From the NCBI RefSeq assembly GCF_947623445.1, contig NC_135240.1, positions 21,824,001-21,888,000 of the forward strand: a stretch of DNA of 64,000 nucleotides, written 5' to 3'. A program made the position numbers and the translations under genes. The notes under the pieces were generated by a model, which saw only the letters and a list, made by a program, of their open reading frames with translations, was not told the DNA's origin and searched no databases. Of the stretch, positions 1-12,172 are shown piece by piece (the first letter of the stretch is position 1; the number at the start of each line of letters is the position of its first letter). Source of the stretch: Clavelina lepadiformis. Lineage: Eukaryota > Chordata > Ascidiacea > Aplousobranchia > Clavelinidae.

Positions 1-187
1 TATACCTGCATTTAATGCTTAACACAGAGAGAATGACATGGTCGATCGATTTGAAACGATTCACACGTACAGACTAATAGTAACATAACAATATCCCAAA
101 AGAACTTGGAGCAGGTGGAGCTTGGAACTTCTAGCACTACTTTTGCTTGGAAGAGAAAAGATCAGATACTTTTTGAAGAGAACTCGT

Positions 188-502
188 ACATGTCAATTAA
201 TCCTTAATACCAACTTTAGCATCTGTTATGATCTTTATTAATTTAGAAATCTCAAGTAAAATTGCAAGCGAGTAACGTCACATATGTTTTGACCTGGAAT
301 AACCTTTACCGTGGGCATAATAGCGGAAAACATTGCACTTGAAGCAGCATCTTTTACACAAAAAGTACCGGTAGCAAGTACCGACAAAGTACCGAACTAC
401 TTTTTTAAAATAGTACCAAACACTGGAACCGTCGATACATTTTTTGCCAAGTACCGGTAGCGTTACCGACGGTAATTGTAAAGTACCGACTGCCCACCTC
501 TG
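188..502 (+). repeat. 5'-truncated copy A of a hAT-type MITE rich in GTACCG motifs
   Basis: This stretch aligns by eye with the 3' two-thirds of the elements at 2738-3228 and 49724-50207, sharing the run from gtacatgtcaattaatcc to the terminal inverted repeat tgcccacctctg. The left terminus is missing. It lies in the last intron of the first channel gene. Confidence 0.75.
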
Positions 503-603
503 CCCAAATGGTCATCATGTATAGGCTATTGGCTATAGCTTTAATGTGATTACGTACGATTTTGTTCTATTTTTATGTAATCCTGAATCTTTCTCTTCCA
601 AAG

Positions 604-836
604 GTGACATCGGTGGATTGTTAGGGTTATGGGTCGGAATTAGCTTCGTTACAGTGTTCGAATTTTTCCAACTCTTTGTTGCTATCATCTGCGGAGCAGG
701 TGCGACAACTGATGACAGCAAAAATACCCAAATCGAAACCGGGTTGATTACGCAAAAAGACACTTTTTCGACGAGAATGCTGTCATCAAAACAAGTAGAG
801 AAGTTTGATTGTCTTACGCTGGAGCCAAAAAGTTAA
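604..836 (+). CDS. Terminal exon of a DEG/ENaC (ASIC-like) sodium channel, paralogue 1
   Basis: Only the last exon of this channel gene lies in the window; the rest is upstream. An acceptor (ttccaaag) is followed by an open frame starting SDIGGLLGLWVGIS, the post-pore start of transmembrane helix 2 in DEG/ENaC channels, where G-x-S forms the selectivity filter. The helix continues through FVTVFEFFQLFVAIICG and then a short hydrophilic cytosolic tail of about 45 residues ends at a TAA (834-836). A canonical AATAAA follows at about 846. The exon has the same phase (A|GT) and length class as the final exon of the complete paralogue at 6917-7182, so the two genes are tandem duplicates on the same strand. 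The first base of the exon was set by splice phase. Family assignment is firm; the exact subfamily (ASIC, ENaC or invertebrate-specific) is not. Confidence 0.85.
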
Positions 837-2737
837 ATGTAGCGTAATAAAGTCTCACTGCTATTTTGACAAGTACGCCTTCAGAATGATATACCATAAT
901 AGTCTAAATTCAATACTGCATGATGTCGCAATTCATTAAACTTGAAGCCCCAAGCTACATTACGGGTTAAAGACGTTTTTATGGTTACACTGTAACATAA
1001 ACCCCTATCCGGAAGCTTATGTGTAGTATCATTTAGTGTCAGGGCGTAACGTAAAGTTATTCATTGGAATAGAGTTTGGTTTATACTTCGGAAACTTTTC
1101 GTTTGTATTGAAATATAATTTATTATAAGATAGTTTCTTTATGAGCATGCCTTTGGGATGAGACCCCATCAAGGCTATTTGTTATCGTGGCACGTACGCA
1201 ACTATTATATAGGCACGCGGTTAAATCATATTAGAGTTGATACTTCTTTTGTATGTTGTAATGATATGAGACAGGAAAATTTTGATAATTTTTGAAAAGT
1301 CTTTTTGTCTAATTCCCGTGATTCCACATGGTTTAGCTTTTTAAATATATGTTTGAATTAATACTAATTTAATACAATAATTGTACCTATAATCTTTCTT
1401 TCGCCCAACAAAACTTACGTGTGTAAATTACCCATGCGATAATGATTTACTTATATTATTATATTTAACAAAGTGTATGAACACGTCCGTTATTCCCACC
1501 CTGTATATCCCATATAGTGTCTGCAATAACGCGACAATACACTGATCACATTTGAGTATAAATGCACTGTTGTGATGACAATACATTTCCGTGTAGCATA
1601 TTCTCTGATTTGTTATGTCATAACGAAAAGGATTTTCTGTAAACTCAAACCGATGGTAAACGTTGATACTGGCGCTCGTTTATTGGTGAAAAGTTGATCC
1701 ACACATTTCCTTCACGACTTCGATGCAATTACGACATAAACTCGACAACCACATAACTTTTGGATAATAGACTAAGCCTACGATGTGTACAATTCAGCCT
1801 ACATTCAATTGTCAGATTTATTTCAAACTGTTACAGGCATGCATCGATTAAATTATTAAACAAATTGCAGTTAATGATCATTATAACGAGTTTAGTTGCT
1901 TGTTTGTTAATGAAAGTTATACCAAAACTTGCGTTTCAGAAGTACCCTGTCAATTTGTTTGGGCGATATTGAATCGATCCAAGTTTTAACTCCGCATTTA
2001 TAAGGAACATTGACAATTCATAATGATTTTCCAGTAATTTGACTTCAATTTTTCCGATCCGTTTTTTTCTTTCTTATTTCCATTTAATATTTGGCCCAGT
2101 GGTTCATAACCTTCTTCAAGAACATCAAAATGTTCGTATGCTGGCAGAAAACAATCTTATTTCAGGGAGGAGATTTGATCATCAGAAAAACAGAATAAAT
2201 TAAACAAAACAGGCATGAAAGGAGAACCATGAAATATTTATGATCAGGATTACAGTGGATCATGATAACAAAAACTAACTTAAATTGATTGTATATAGTA
2301 TATAAAATATACATATATACTATATACAAACCTGTCAATAGCAAAACAATGGCTATCTTATAAAGATAGTAAAACAATATTAGACATCTTAAATATCTTT
2401 CTTTATTGCAATTTTTCCGTTTTTATAATAACCGATCTAGAGCAGATGTACCCTACAAAAAATTAACGTTTAGCGAGAGACTTAGTATGAAGATCATATA
2501 TTGGTATTGCTATCGGGATATTTCTCCAACAGCATTACAGCGATGTCGAGAATTGAAGTGGGTTTGCACAGTTTAAGCAGTTTAGTATTGGTATTACCAC
2601 CAGGCACTACCACGCTTTAGTTTAACACCATACTACGGAGACGATTAAAATTGTAATGTTGTGATTTACACTTCGAGTAAAAGCTGAATTCAAACCTGCA
2701 TGTAGCAAATAATGTGCAACCAATCAGCACTTGTTGG
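837..2737. other. Intergenic stretch, no gene recognised
   Basis: AT-rich sequence between the first channel exon and a MITE. A self-complementary TA-rich run (tatagtatataaaatata and its near-mirror) sits at about 2288-2335. Small open frames here show no recognisable domain. Confidence 0.5.
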
Positions 2738-3228
2738 CATAGGTGGGCAGTGCCGCGGTACTATAGTACCGAATTACTGTACCGCGGTACTTTTTCAGTA
2801 TCTATACCGGTACCATTGTACCGAATTACTTTTTTAAAGAAATTTCAGTCGATCCCGGTAATCGGTACTTTTCACCTGATTATTTCAAAATTTTAACAAG
2901 TATTTTTTCAAAAATACATGTCAATTAATCCTTAATACCTATTTTAGCATCTGTTGATCTTTATTAATCCAGAAATGTCAAGTTAACTTTCAAACGAGTA
3001 ACGTCACATATATTTTGGCCTGAAGTAACCTTTACCGGGGAAGTAATTGCGGCAAACATTGCACTTGCAGCAGCATTTTTCGGACAAAAAAGTACCGGTA
3101 GCAAATATCGACAAAGTACCGAACTACTTTTTTAAAATAGTATCGAATACCGGAACCGTCGGTAAATTTTTCCAAAGTACCGGTAGCGTTACTGACGGTA
3201 CTTTTAAAGTACCGACTGCACACTTCTG
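2738..3228 (+). mobile_element. hAT-type MITE copy B (GTACCG-rich family)
   Basis: The element begins cataggtgggcagt and ends actgcacacttctg, which are imperfect inverted repeats of the CAnAGGTGGGCAG type typical of hAT elements. The flanking 8-mers cttgttgg and cttgtata match in their first five bases, suggesting an eroded 8-bp target duplication. The interior is a series of GTACCG/TACCGG motifs and contains self-complementary TACCGCGGTA blocks. There is no coding capacity. Confidence 0.75.
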
Positions 3229-3838
3229 CTTGTATATAGGTCTATGCAATATTCATACTTTTGCGGGCGCAACACATAATCTAATGTGTGTAACTTTGTT
3301 TTAAAATAATTGTCATATTGGTTTTGAAAGTGGTCAGTTATTCAGTTATTATGTATGACTAATTGAATATACTGAACTAAAGACGGAAAATCAAGGTTAT
3401 ATATAGTTTTCAACCTGTGAAAGGTTAATGAAGGCGAAGCTTAAAACTGTTATACTCTGTTTGTACATAGGCATCATAGTCGATGTGTTGGCTTTCTTAA
3501 CGAAGTACGCACAGTTTATATGTTGAACACAAAAGTTTAAACAAAAAATGTATCAAGCTAGACAGCGTGTAAAAAGTATCTACGGTAACGTTATTGGCAG
3601 AAACAACAAAAGTCTATTATGAAAAAGAAATGGGAGCCAAGTTGCAGTAATCACATTAATATTGTACTATATAATTAAAAATTTTGGTCTTTCATAAACT
3701 GTATATAATACTTCTGATATAAGTTTCTGTTTCTGCGCTTTTTAAGCGCCTAAGTCACAGTTGTGCTTAAGTGTGTCAAATAAGCTCATGCGTAGGCTAT
3801 AGACATAACAAAATTTTAATCTAGTTCCAGTAGAAACA
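3229..3838. other. Upstream region of the second DEG/ENaC gene
   Basis: About 600 bp of AT-rich sequence before the start codon at 3839. No TATA box or other promoter element could be assigned with confidence. It presumably holds the promoter. Confidence 0.4.
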
Positions 3839-6800
3839 ATGAGCAGCAGGCCTATCAAAAGTTTGCTGGAAAAGTTTGCATCTGAAACAACATGTCATGG
3901 ACCAGCGCAAATTCGAAAATCAAAACGGAATTTTTTTCATAGGTGCAAGTATATGATTGTCTCCTTATTTTTTTTGTATACCCTAATGATTACAATAAAA
4001 ATTTATTTTTTAACATCTGTATGTTGAACAGATTCTTATGGTTTTCCTTGGTATTTGCACTAAATGGCGGTTTGCTATGGCAACTGATCTACAGAATTCA
4101 TGAATACGCTCAATTTTCGACTTCAACCGAATCACATCAGGAATACACATCAGCTCTTGATTTTCCAGAACTCACAATTTGCAATTATAATCGGTAAAGG
4201 TTTATTCTAGCTTGACCAAAAGACGCATGAAAACTAAAAGTTTAATTACGTTCGGAACAATCTTCCCAGCTAGCGGAACAATCCTTTTAATACTGCAATA
4301 CACATAAGCACTTATCTCAAAACGAGATCATTGAACGTAAGCAACCAGGGATATTGCTGAATAAAAATAATTCTAACAGATTGTACACTGTTCAGCATAT
4401 TAACGTATGTTTGAAAACTGCAGCCAACCTGTTTTTGAATACCATACTTAAGCAAACATCTTTGCAGATTTTTTGGCATAGATTCGACATTGGAATTAGC
4501 GACGATTGATGCACTCATACAAGCTTCATCTCCATACATAACTGACAGGTAACTTGTTTGCACATGTAAAAAACGTTTAATACGTAGCAATGACCGCATT
4601 TCGCTAGAAAATCATAGGTACATCTATAAAGCAAAAGGTAGGTCTTATATAGTCACAGCATTTAATTTATAAAACTTTTTTTTCTTAGTCTTAGCATTTA
4701 CAACGATTGGTTGCCCCACGAGGTTAAACTTTATCATGAAGTTCTCCGAAAACAAGGCAAAGAGAAGTTTTTCCACAGCGATGAAGTGAAAGAAAAAGGA
4801 TGGATACTCAGCGATAGCACTTTAAAAAGATGTACTTTCCGCAGCAAACCTTGTTCAATACAAGTACAACCATTTTTTTCAAAACATACTACAACGTATA
4901 TAAATAACTGCTGAACGGCGCACTAAACGTAAGTTTAAAAAATTAGCAAGGGCCTCACGTGAAAATTTCACTTATGTTTTTCCTGAACTTTACACGCGTT
5001 ATAACCCCAATGGGATTATGCTACTCATTTGCAGTTCACGATGCAATGCAGAATGTGCCTGGCAGTCAAAACGGTTTAGTGCTTATCCTTGATATCAACC
5101 AGGTGAACTAATTTAATGTAAAAGTTTTTTTATTGTACTAAAATAAGATATAACACCTATAATATAAATTATAAGAAGGATAAACAACAGACACAGCGGA
5201 AAAGAATAAAAATATAATAAATATATAGAAATAAAATAGGCTTCAGAAAATAAAATAATAAAATCTTCTTCAGAAAGGATACACTACGCATCCTAACTAT
5301 GGGTTTCCGGGTGCTGGGGTCAAAGTTTATATCCACGACTGCAAGGAGCCGGCCTTGATACAAAACTTTGGTGTTTCCATACCAAGTGGTCACACAGGTC
5401 ACATTGTCATGAGGAAGAACAAGGTACTTGACGTATTTTTTGTTCCATATTGCTCCATCCGCTTAGACTAATTTCTTTTTGATATACTTTGTCATGCTTA
5501 TGAAAATGCTGGCGTGTAACATTGCGTTTTGCTATTGCAAGCGCACTCTTATGTATCCGCCTTGGGGAATTTGTTCCAAAAAAACAAAGATTCTAAGTTA
5601 CTTTTCCAAATACAGTACAGCTGCTTGCTACATTGAATGCAGGTAAATAGCAGGTTTTCGCGTAACCTTTAGTTTATTTTATGTTTTTTTTTTGTATTTA
5701 TACGGTATATAAATTATGTTTTATAGAACGGATTAATCAGAGAAAAGATGAGTAGTTTTCGCAATAGTTCTATTTTTAGAACTAAGTACGTCATTGAAAT
5801 ATGTGGATGCAAACCGTACTGGGCAAATGTGGCAACAGATAAGGTAGAAGAATGTGATGCGTTTGAAATATTAGACTGCGCAGGACCAGCTGAGGGTAAG
5901 TGCAGTGTAAGTGTGTTTTTTTGCAAAAAGTATATTCAATAAAAATACTTTTTATAAAAAAGTTGCTAAAGCCCAGAACATCTATACGTTTGGCTGACTA
6001 CAGTGAAAGATGCATTACGTATATTCAACATGTTATTTTTGCAAAATTTAATCTATTAAATAACTATTATATCCGGTTTAGAAATTATTTTATTGCTATT
6101 TTTGATGATATACTTAGGGCTTTTATTTTATCGACTGAAGGGGAGTTTCTTTTGATATTACCTTTTAAATCTTCTTGATTTTTAAAATGCTTGTCTCAGT
6201 TCTTTATACGAACATTTATAAATTAGTGAATAATGTGGTTACGATTACGTGGTTACGATTACGATTAAACAGCGTGATAACTTTAACTCATGTGTGCGCT
6301 TATTAAACGTTCTATAAAACCCTTTGCAAAGCTCACTTCGCGTCGGAGTATACTTTAGCCAAATGTGGATGTGCCGAACCGTGCCAGTTTGTTACATTTG
6401 ATACGGAAGTGACCTACTCAACCTTTCCTAGCATCGAGGTCGCACGATTTCTTACAGCTAATACCTCAAATGGAAGTAGGTTGTAAATGAGATTGTTTAA
6501 CCGTCAATTTGCCTATATCTGGTCACAAATAAACTACTGTAATTTGCTACAGTATTGTTTGTAAAATTTAAAAATTGACGTAAATACATCTCTGCTATGT
6601 TTTTCTGCTGTTTAATAGTGGAGGTTATATATGCTGGAGCCATGAATTTGAATTTTATGAAATCAGTCCAAGATGTTGCAATTTACCGAGGAAATCATCT
6701 CATGCTCGACATACACTTTGATACTCTAAGCTACGTTAGAACCAGCCAGACAAAATCCGACACGGAAATTAGCCTAATAAGTAAGTAATTTTGCAATTAG

Positions 6801-7182
6801 CAAATACGAAATTTTGTTAACGATGTCTAGTTCAGTGACACTGAACGGTAACCCTGAACATAATACTCATTAACTGCTTAAAACTAACAATAGTGTTTTG
6901 TGATTTGTGACATCAGGTGATATAGGCGGACTGATGGGATTATGGCTCGGGATCAGTTTTGTGACTTTATTTGAATTTTTCCAACTCTTATTGCTAATGG
7001 TTTGTGGAGTAAGCGCAACATCTCATGACAACCGTGTTTCTCAGCTTGACACTAGGTCACTTTCACTCAGCACAAATCTTCCAATCACAAAGCAGCCAAT
7101 AAGAGAACATGATTTACAGAAAATTGAGCTAGATCGTATCATTCGTATGTCTGAAATACAGCATGTACGAAATAACTCTTAA
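3839..7182 (+). CDS. DEG/ENaC (ASIC-like) amiloride-sensitive sodium channel, paralogue 2
   Basis: Trimeric, voltage-independent Na+ channel subunit of the plasma membrane. Ten exons read in phase: 3839-3942, 4032-4193, 4689-4928, 5035-5102, 5274-5423, 5542-5642, 5780-5895, 6359-6475, 6619-6780, 6917-7182, about 494 codons. Visible family marks, in order: the gating HG motif (FASETTCHG); TM1 ([19 protein letters not shown]); [11 protein letters not shown] after TM1; cysteine-rich ectodomain blocks [66 protein letters not shown]; then pore and TM2 with [14 protein letters not shown]. Every junction agrees in phase except exon 3 to exon 4. There an in-frame TGA at 4912-4914 and a one-base phase mismatch point to a single indel (gene decay, an allele, or a sequence error). 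No alternative GT donor near 4860-4930 restores phase. The closest paralogue is just upstream. Confidence 0.85.
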
Positions 7183-7204
7183 ATCGCTCTCCTTATAAGT
7201 TCAT

Positions 7205-7700
7205 GTAACTATTTAGAATCGTAATGATTCGAGCCAGATACTCGAACCCGATCGGACTCGAGTCCCTTTTTACAAACATTTGGCTTGGGTTCCCTTTCTT
7301 AGAAGTTACATAAAAGACTTGACTTGAGCAAAGCCAATGTTTGAAATGAGTCGAATTGACTATCTTTCATTGGACCAAAACATTAAAGTATAACGTACAA
7401 CGAAGATTACTTAAGTAATTGTTGACAAACGCTTGTACAGCGCAGCAAAACGAAGCAACGAAGCAAGATTACTCAACAATTGTTGACAAACGCTTGTACA
7501 GCGCAGCAAAACGAAGCAATTTTTTTAATTCTATGTTGACATAAAGGGTATTTTTTGCTTTCTGTATAGTTTGACTTTAGCTATCAGCTGACTTAATATG
7601 ACTCAAATCTTATTTTCTTAATTGACTCGACTTAAATCAAGTCACTTTTTTCAAAAAACTTTACTTGATTTGAGCCTTATAAGTTAAATCTCCTGACATG
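7205..7700 (+). repeat. Diverged CGAGTC-rich interspersed repeat
   Basis: The stretch contains many gactcgagtc/cttgacttgag blocks. The part from about 7545 to 7690 resembles the reverse complement of 8890-9075: both share gctttctgtrtag, a cttaattgactcgac-like block and a stretch rich in gactt. This is likely an old MITE or a pair of inverted copies. Boundaries are uncertain. Confidence 0.4.
7405..7519 (+). repeat. Two-copy direct tandem repeat, period 62 bp
   Basis: The unit starting gattactyaa and running through ttgttgacaaacgcttgt to cgcagcaaaacgaagcaa occurs at 7405 and again at 7467 with very few differences. Confidence 0.85.
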
Positions 7701-8331
7701 GTCAATGGTCATTGTATTGGACAATTATTTTGTCATCATTTGGGTCAGAAGAAATAAGGTTGCTCAATCAAAAAATCCAGCCGCTCTCCTTCAATAAACT
7801 TGTTGGATATAAAGTTATGGTACGTGCCCAACTATGCCTCGTGAAAGTATTACAGAATACTATCAACTCATCGATGTAAACGGTAATTATATGGATTTTG
7901 ACAGGCTTTTGATCGACCATTGTATTTTGCACTCGTCAACTCGTAAACATACATTGTCAACTCGTTAACTCGAAACGTTTGCCAAAAAAATGGTTGTTAG
8001 TTTATTGCTTTTGTATTTATTTCTCGAATAACCCGCCATTCTCAACACTTCGCAATGATAGAAGTCGGTTTTGGCAAAAATGTTCAAAACAAGTACGCAA
8101 GCTTGTAAGCTGTTCGTTGTATTACACAGGCCTACGTAAAACTGAATTCGGGCAGAGGCCGAGTAGCCAGAGAGCTTGAATCAACACAATTTTATAGTAA
8201 GCAGGCTTAATCGTTTATGAGAAAACGGAAAACGGAAACGTTCTAAAAGAAATGGTAAGCAATTCAATGTAGTGTGCCGCGAAATTTCTTTTCTGAGAAA
8301 CGAACCACTGGTATTAATTTATAGTATAGAG

Positions 8332-8630
8332 CAGGGGTGGCCAACCAGTCAGAGACTAAGAGCCTCACTTCTTACTGTGTTAGCCGCAAAGAGCCACATC
8401 ATACACATTGGCACACTTGAATATCACCCCGTCTCTTACTCACTCACATACACACCTTTGTTCAACTACGTTTATTGTAAATGTTACACACTAACATGAA
8501 AATGACAGAAATTTACAAGTCATTTATACTGTATAAGCTAAAAATCACAAATACAATATGAACGAAAGAGCCGCATAATACCGGGCAAAGAGCCACATGC
8601 GGCTCGCGAGCCGCGGGTTGGCCAGTCCTG
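8332..8630 (+). mobile_element. hAT MITE, 299 bp, with exact 8-bp target duplication
   Basis: Terminal inverted repeats caggggtggccaaccag and gggttggccagtcctg bound the element. The 8-mer GTATAGAG is present on both sides (8324-8331 and 8631-8638). The subterminal agagccacatgcggctc is typical of nonautonomous hAT elements. It has no ORF of its own. Confidence 0.92.
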
Positions 8631-8889
8631 GTATAGAGCATAGGCTACTACATAGTTACACCTGAAAAATTGAGCACAATCTGGTGTTAATAACAAGTTA
8701 TAACCTTTGAAGTTCTTCTTTATTCTATTTTTGCTTTTATCATGCTATTGAAACGATAAAACGGTTCTGCAACCATCAACTTTGAATACATACAGCTCCG
8801 TTGAAGATCGAGTAGCAGGGGCACACTAAGACTGGTTGGAGCCCAGGGCTAAAATTGAGTAAGCTCGTCGCATAACTATTGATACTAGA

Positions 8890-9075
8890 AGTTTCCAGCA
8901 GAGAGTAATCAAACTCGAGTCACGAGTCTTTTAAACCAACGTTAGTAATTAAGAAAGTCGAGTCGTTTGGTAAATATTGTAAGACTTGAGTAAAGTCAAG
9001 TTGATTGATATCCGAAACTAAGCTACACAGAAAGCAAAAATACCATTTTTGTCTATCCGAAACGTTTAGAGCAAT
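8890..9075 (-). repeat. Inverted diverged copy of the CGAGTC-rich repeat at 7.2-7.7 kb
   Basis: The reverse complement of this segment matches 7545-7690 in order (gctttctgt, then gacttta, then ttaattgactcgac-like blocks). It may be the other arm of one larger inverted structure or a separate insertion. Confidence 0.4.
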
Positions 9076-9374
9076 ATTTGCTCGATTTGGTTGTACCGTA
9101 TGCATTTGTCGACAGGTATATAAACTCCTTTTAAGCTATACTCCTTAATGTGTTTGGATGAAAGAAAAGAGATTCGTTTTACCTCAACGCTGAAACATCT
9201 AATACAGTCTTGTGCAAGTAAATTGACTAAAGTTATGTTTCAGTCCTTGCACAATGTTTCGGGGGTGTGTTTGGTTATATCTCGATAGCTGCAATTTCAT
9301 TTTCTGATCGAATAATGTATAAATCCACTACATATTGCGTAACAATTGTAAAATGCGTTTTTGACGTCATAGAT

Positions 9375-9701
9375 TAGGGGTGGGCAAACTGCGGCTCACC
9401 GGCATGTTTTTTGTGGTTCTTCTAGTCTAGTCGAATCGTAAAATTTCAAATAAATTGTAAAGGCTACCAAAAGTACCGTTTATGAACGTTTCTCTCTTTT
9501 TCTTTTCCTTACTTAGGCCAGCATTGATGACAAGTTGTTAATTATCCAAATTTAATGATATTTTTCGATTGAGGAATGCAGATATGGAACAATTAAACGA
9601 CATAAACTATTTATGACGTCATAAGTTCTTATGACTTGGCTCGTCAGTAAAAATTTAACAATCAAAGCGGCTCTCGGGTTCAAAAAGGTTGCCCACCCCT
9701 G
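9375..9701 (+). mobile_element. hAT MITE, 327 bp, with exact 8-bp target duplication
   Basis: Begins taggggtgggcaaactgcgg and ends ggttgcccacccctg. TCATAGAT is repeated on both sides (9367-9374 and 9702-9709). The interior is noncoding and contains a residual cggctctcggg arm near the 3' end. Confidence 0.92.
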
Positions 9702-9772
9702 TCATAGATGATTTTTAAACCGTTTAACTATGTTTTATAGTAAAGTGATATTCTATATGTGTAGTTGAGAAT

Positions 9773-10919
9773 CAGGCTTGTTGATATTTCTGTGATTTAA
9801 AGTAGCAGATATCACTCCAAGAAAGCGGAGTCGCATTCTTACTCTTTTAGAACACTTTGACTGTACCCAAACAGCTATTGCAAGCATTGTAGGAGTCAGC
9901 CAAAAGTCTGTGTGTCGGATTATCAAGCAACAGAAAGATTAAGCTGTTAGTCCAAGACACAAAGGAATATTCGGTAGAAAGCCAAAAACTACCCCAAAAG
10001 ATGATGCAGTCCTCCTTAGAAACAGCAAAAAGAATCCTAGGAAAATCAGTTTTGATTTACAAAAGGATTTAGCGCATGCCGGAGTTCATATAAGCTCAAG
10101 TACCGTGCGCCGCCGCCTGCTAAAAAGTGGTAGAAAAGCTAAAAAGCCGCTAAAAAAGCATCTTCTTACTCTTAAAATGAAAAGAAAAAAATTAGAACGG
10201 GCTAGAAAACACAAAAATTGGAAAGTAGAAGATTGGAAGAAGGTTTTATTTTCAGACGAAGGCCATTTTTTGTTCAAGGAAAGCACAGTCGATTTGTCAG
10301 GATCAGTAAGGGTGAACAGCTAAGTCCTGCTCATTTCAATGAAGTTGTAAAACATCCCCAAATAAAGATGTTCTGGGGCAGTTTTAATTTTTCTGGAGTA
10401 GGATCACTTTTACCTATTGAAATGATGAAATCGGACAAATACAATTCTGTAATTGAACAAAAAGTTATTCCAGACATGAGAAGAGCATTTCCTAATGGTG
10501 TAGGATAATTCCAACAGGATCTTGCCCCATGTCATTCAGCCAAAAAAGTAAAGGAAATTTTCAGGAAACACAAATTAAATGTTTTAGAATGGCCTGGAAA
10601 CTCGCCAGACCTTAACCACATTGACAAATTATGAGCAATACAAAATCTCGGCTACAGAAATTGGATTGCACAGCCATGACCAAATTAATAGAGGCCATTA
10701 TTCAAGTATGGTATCGAGACACAAAAATTAGAGAAAACTGCCAAAAACTGATAGAATCTATGCCAAAAAGAGTGATGGAGTTAATAAAAAATAAAGGGAG
10801 GCCATATAAAGTACTAAAACTTAAATATATGACAGTTTGTGAAGTTTAACGTTTAATAAAGGAAAAAAATTGACATTAAGGGATTTTATTTTTATGGTCA
10901 ATTAATTTTCACAAGACTG
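9773..10919 (+). mobile_element. Tc1-like DNA transposon, decayed, copy 1
   Basis: The 3' terminal inverted repeat ends ttttcacaagactg and is followed by TA. The 5' end (caggcttgttga) is a weak match. The decayed transposase reads through an N-terminal helix-turn-helix (near HFDCTQTAIASIVGVS) and the catalytic blocks LFSDEGHF, FQQDLAPCHSA and NSPDLN, i.e. the expected D-D-D/E spacing. Several stops and at least one frameshift (near 10270-10290, where the reading moves between the frames at 10105 and 10218) make it inactive. The body from 10097 on recurs as 21535-22354. Confidence 0.85.
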
Positions 10920-10921
10920 TA

Positions 10922-11460
10922 AGACTGGTGAAATAGAGAAACTTTTTTCTGCCAACGTTTCGTTAGCCCATTCGGGTTACCTGATCATCAGGGCAATGGG
11001 AACTGTAATCAAATTTTTTGCGATGAGGTAAAGGAATTTATTGCTTGGTTACTACTTGCTAAATTTCTTAGGAACAATTATGTGATGTCATAATGCTGCA
11101 TACTTAACTAGAAAGCAAGGTATCTTTTTATCGTTACTAACATTATCATGCTTGTCAATGTGAAAGGATTCAATGAATTTACGTTTCCAATAATCTTCCT
11201 CAAAATTCGGAGCATGTGCGTCTTTCCAACTGTAAGTGTGCTCATGTTCTAAGGCGTTTCTACTGAAGGATATTTTTTCAGGTCGAAAGTTGATGATATC
11301 TACTTTAAGTTCTTTTATCCGAGTCAAAAGTGAACGTTTAATTTCCCCAATGTACATGGAGCTACAATCTTGGCAAGGGATCTCATGAATCGCCCTTTGT
11401 CTTTTATGAGTTGGTAGTTTGGTACCCCGACTTTTGCAGAAGAAAGTAAGTTACCCATTT
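10922..11460 (-). mobile_element. Penelope-like element fragment with GIY-YIG endonuclease end, copy 1
   Basis: On the - strand the sequence reads EIPCQDCSSMYIGEIKRSL, then TRIKELK, then ALEHEHTYSWKDAH and WKRKFIESF. This is the order seen in the C-terminal GIY-YIG nuclease of Penelope-like retroelements (YIG, an arginine six residues later, a downstream H and E). Only this terminal part is present. The 3' flank on - carries ccctgatgatcagg and gaaacgttggcag, resembling the hammerhead-like motif that Penelope elements are known to carry. A duplicate lies at 22355-22895. Confidence 0.75.
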
Positions 11461-12172
11461 TAAAGTAAGCTTGAATACCGTCTTAATCTTTAGACTATAC
11501 TTAAGATCCGTTTTAAGTTACTTCAAGGTATATAACTATATATAGTTTGTTTGTTCGTCATAAGTTATTTTGTTAAGTTGAAAGTCAGCACATTCGGATT
11601 TGCACAAATGTCAAAGCTTAATACGTATAGGTAATTCCACGAAACCGAAATGTATACGGACGCATTTTTTGGTAAATGATCCGTATGTAATCCAAATAGC
11701 ATATTAGGCTATTAACGGCTATAGCTCCAGAGACCATAACTAACCGAAGACTATAGTTGTCTGTAAATATTTTCCCTGTTCTTAGCCAAAATGTTGTTCT
11801 TTTGGTGCAAAAAATGGTTGAAATCACTTTGATTTTTAAAATTAACATATAAGGCTATACCTATTAAGTTACAAATGCAACAATGTTTTCATGTTTAGAG
11901 ACGAAATAACATGTTTTAGTTTGGCCAGTAAGCTAGTTAGTGTTACCAGTAATACTAACAAAATATGCCTCGTCAAACAGGAAAAGGGTGCTTGTCACAT
12001 CGCATTACAGTTTCCACTTTTTCGGCCAATAACTGACTATACCAGCACATGTTAACAATACAGAAACTGCAGGTGCATTGTTCATGTATATTAGTGCAAC
12101 TTCTAGTTTACTAGAAATAGGATTTCTTCGTGCTGAAGCTGATTTCATTTGTTTTTACTTGTTCAGAAGGAT
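11461..12172. other. Upstream region of sulfotransferase copy 1
   Basis: About 700 bp with no gene recognised. The acceptor acttgttcag just before the ATG at 12173 implies a noncoding first exon, or a trans-splice site, upstream. The equivalent region in copy 2 is 22896-23593. Confidence 0.4.
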
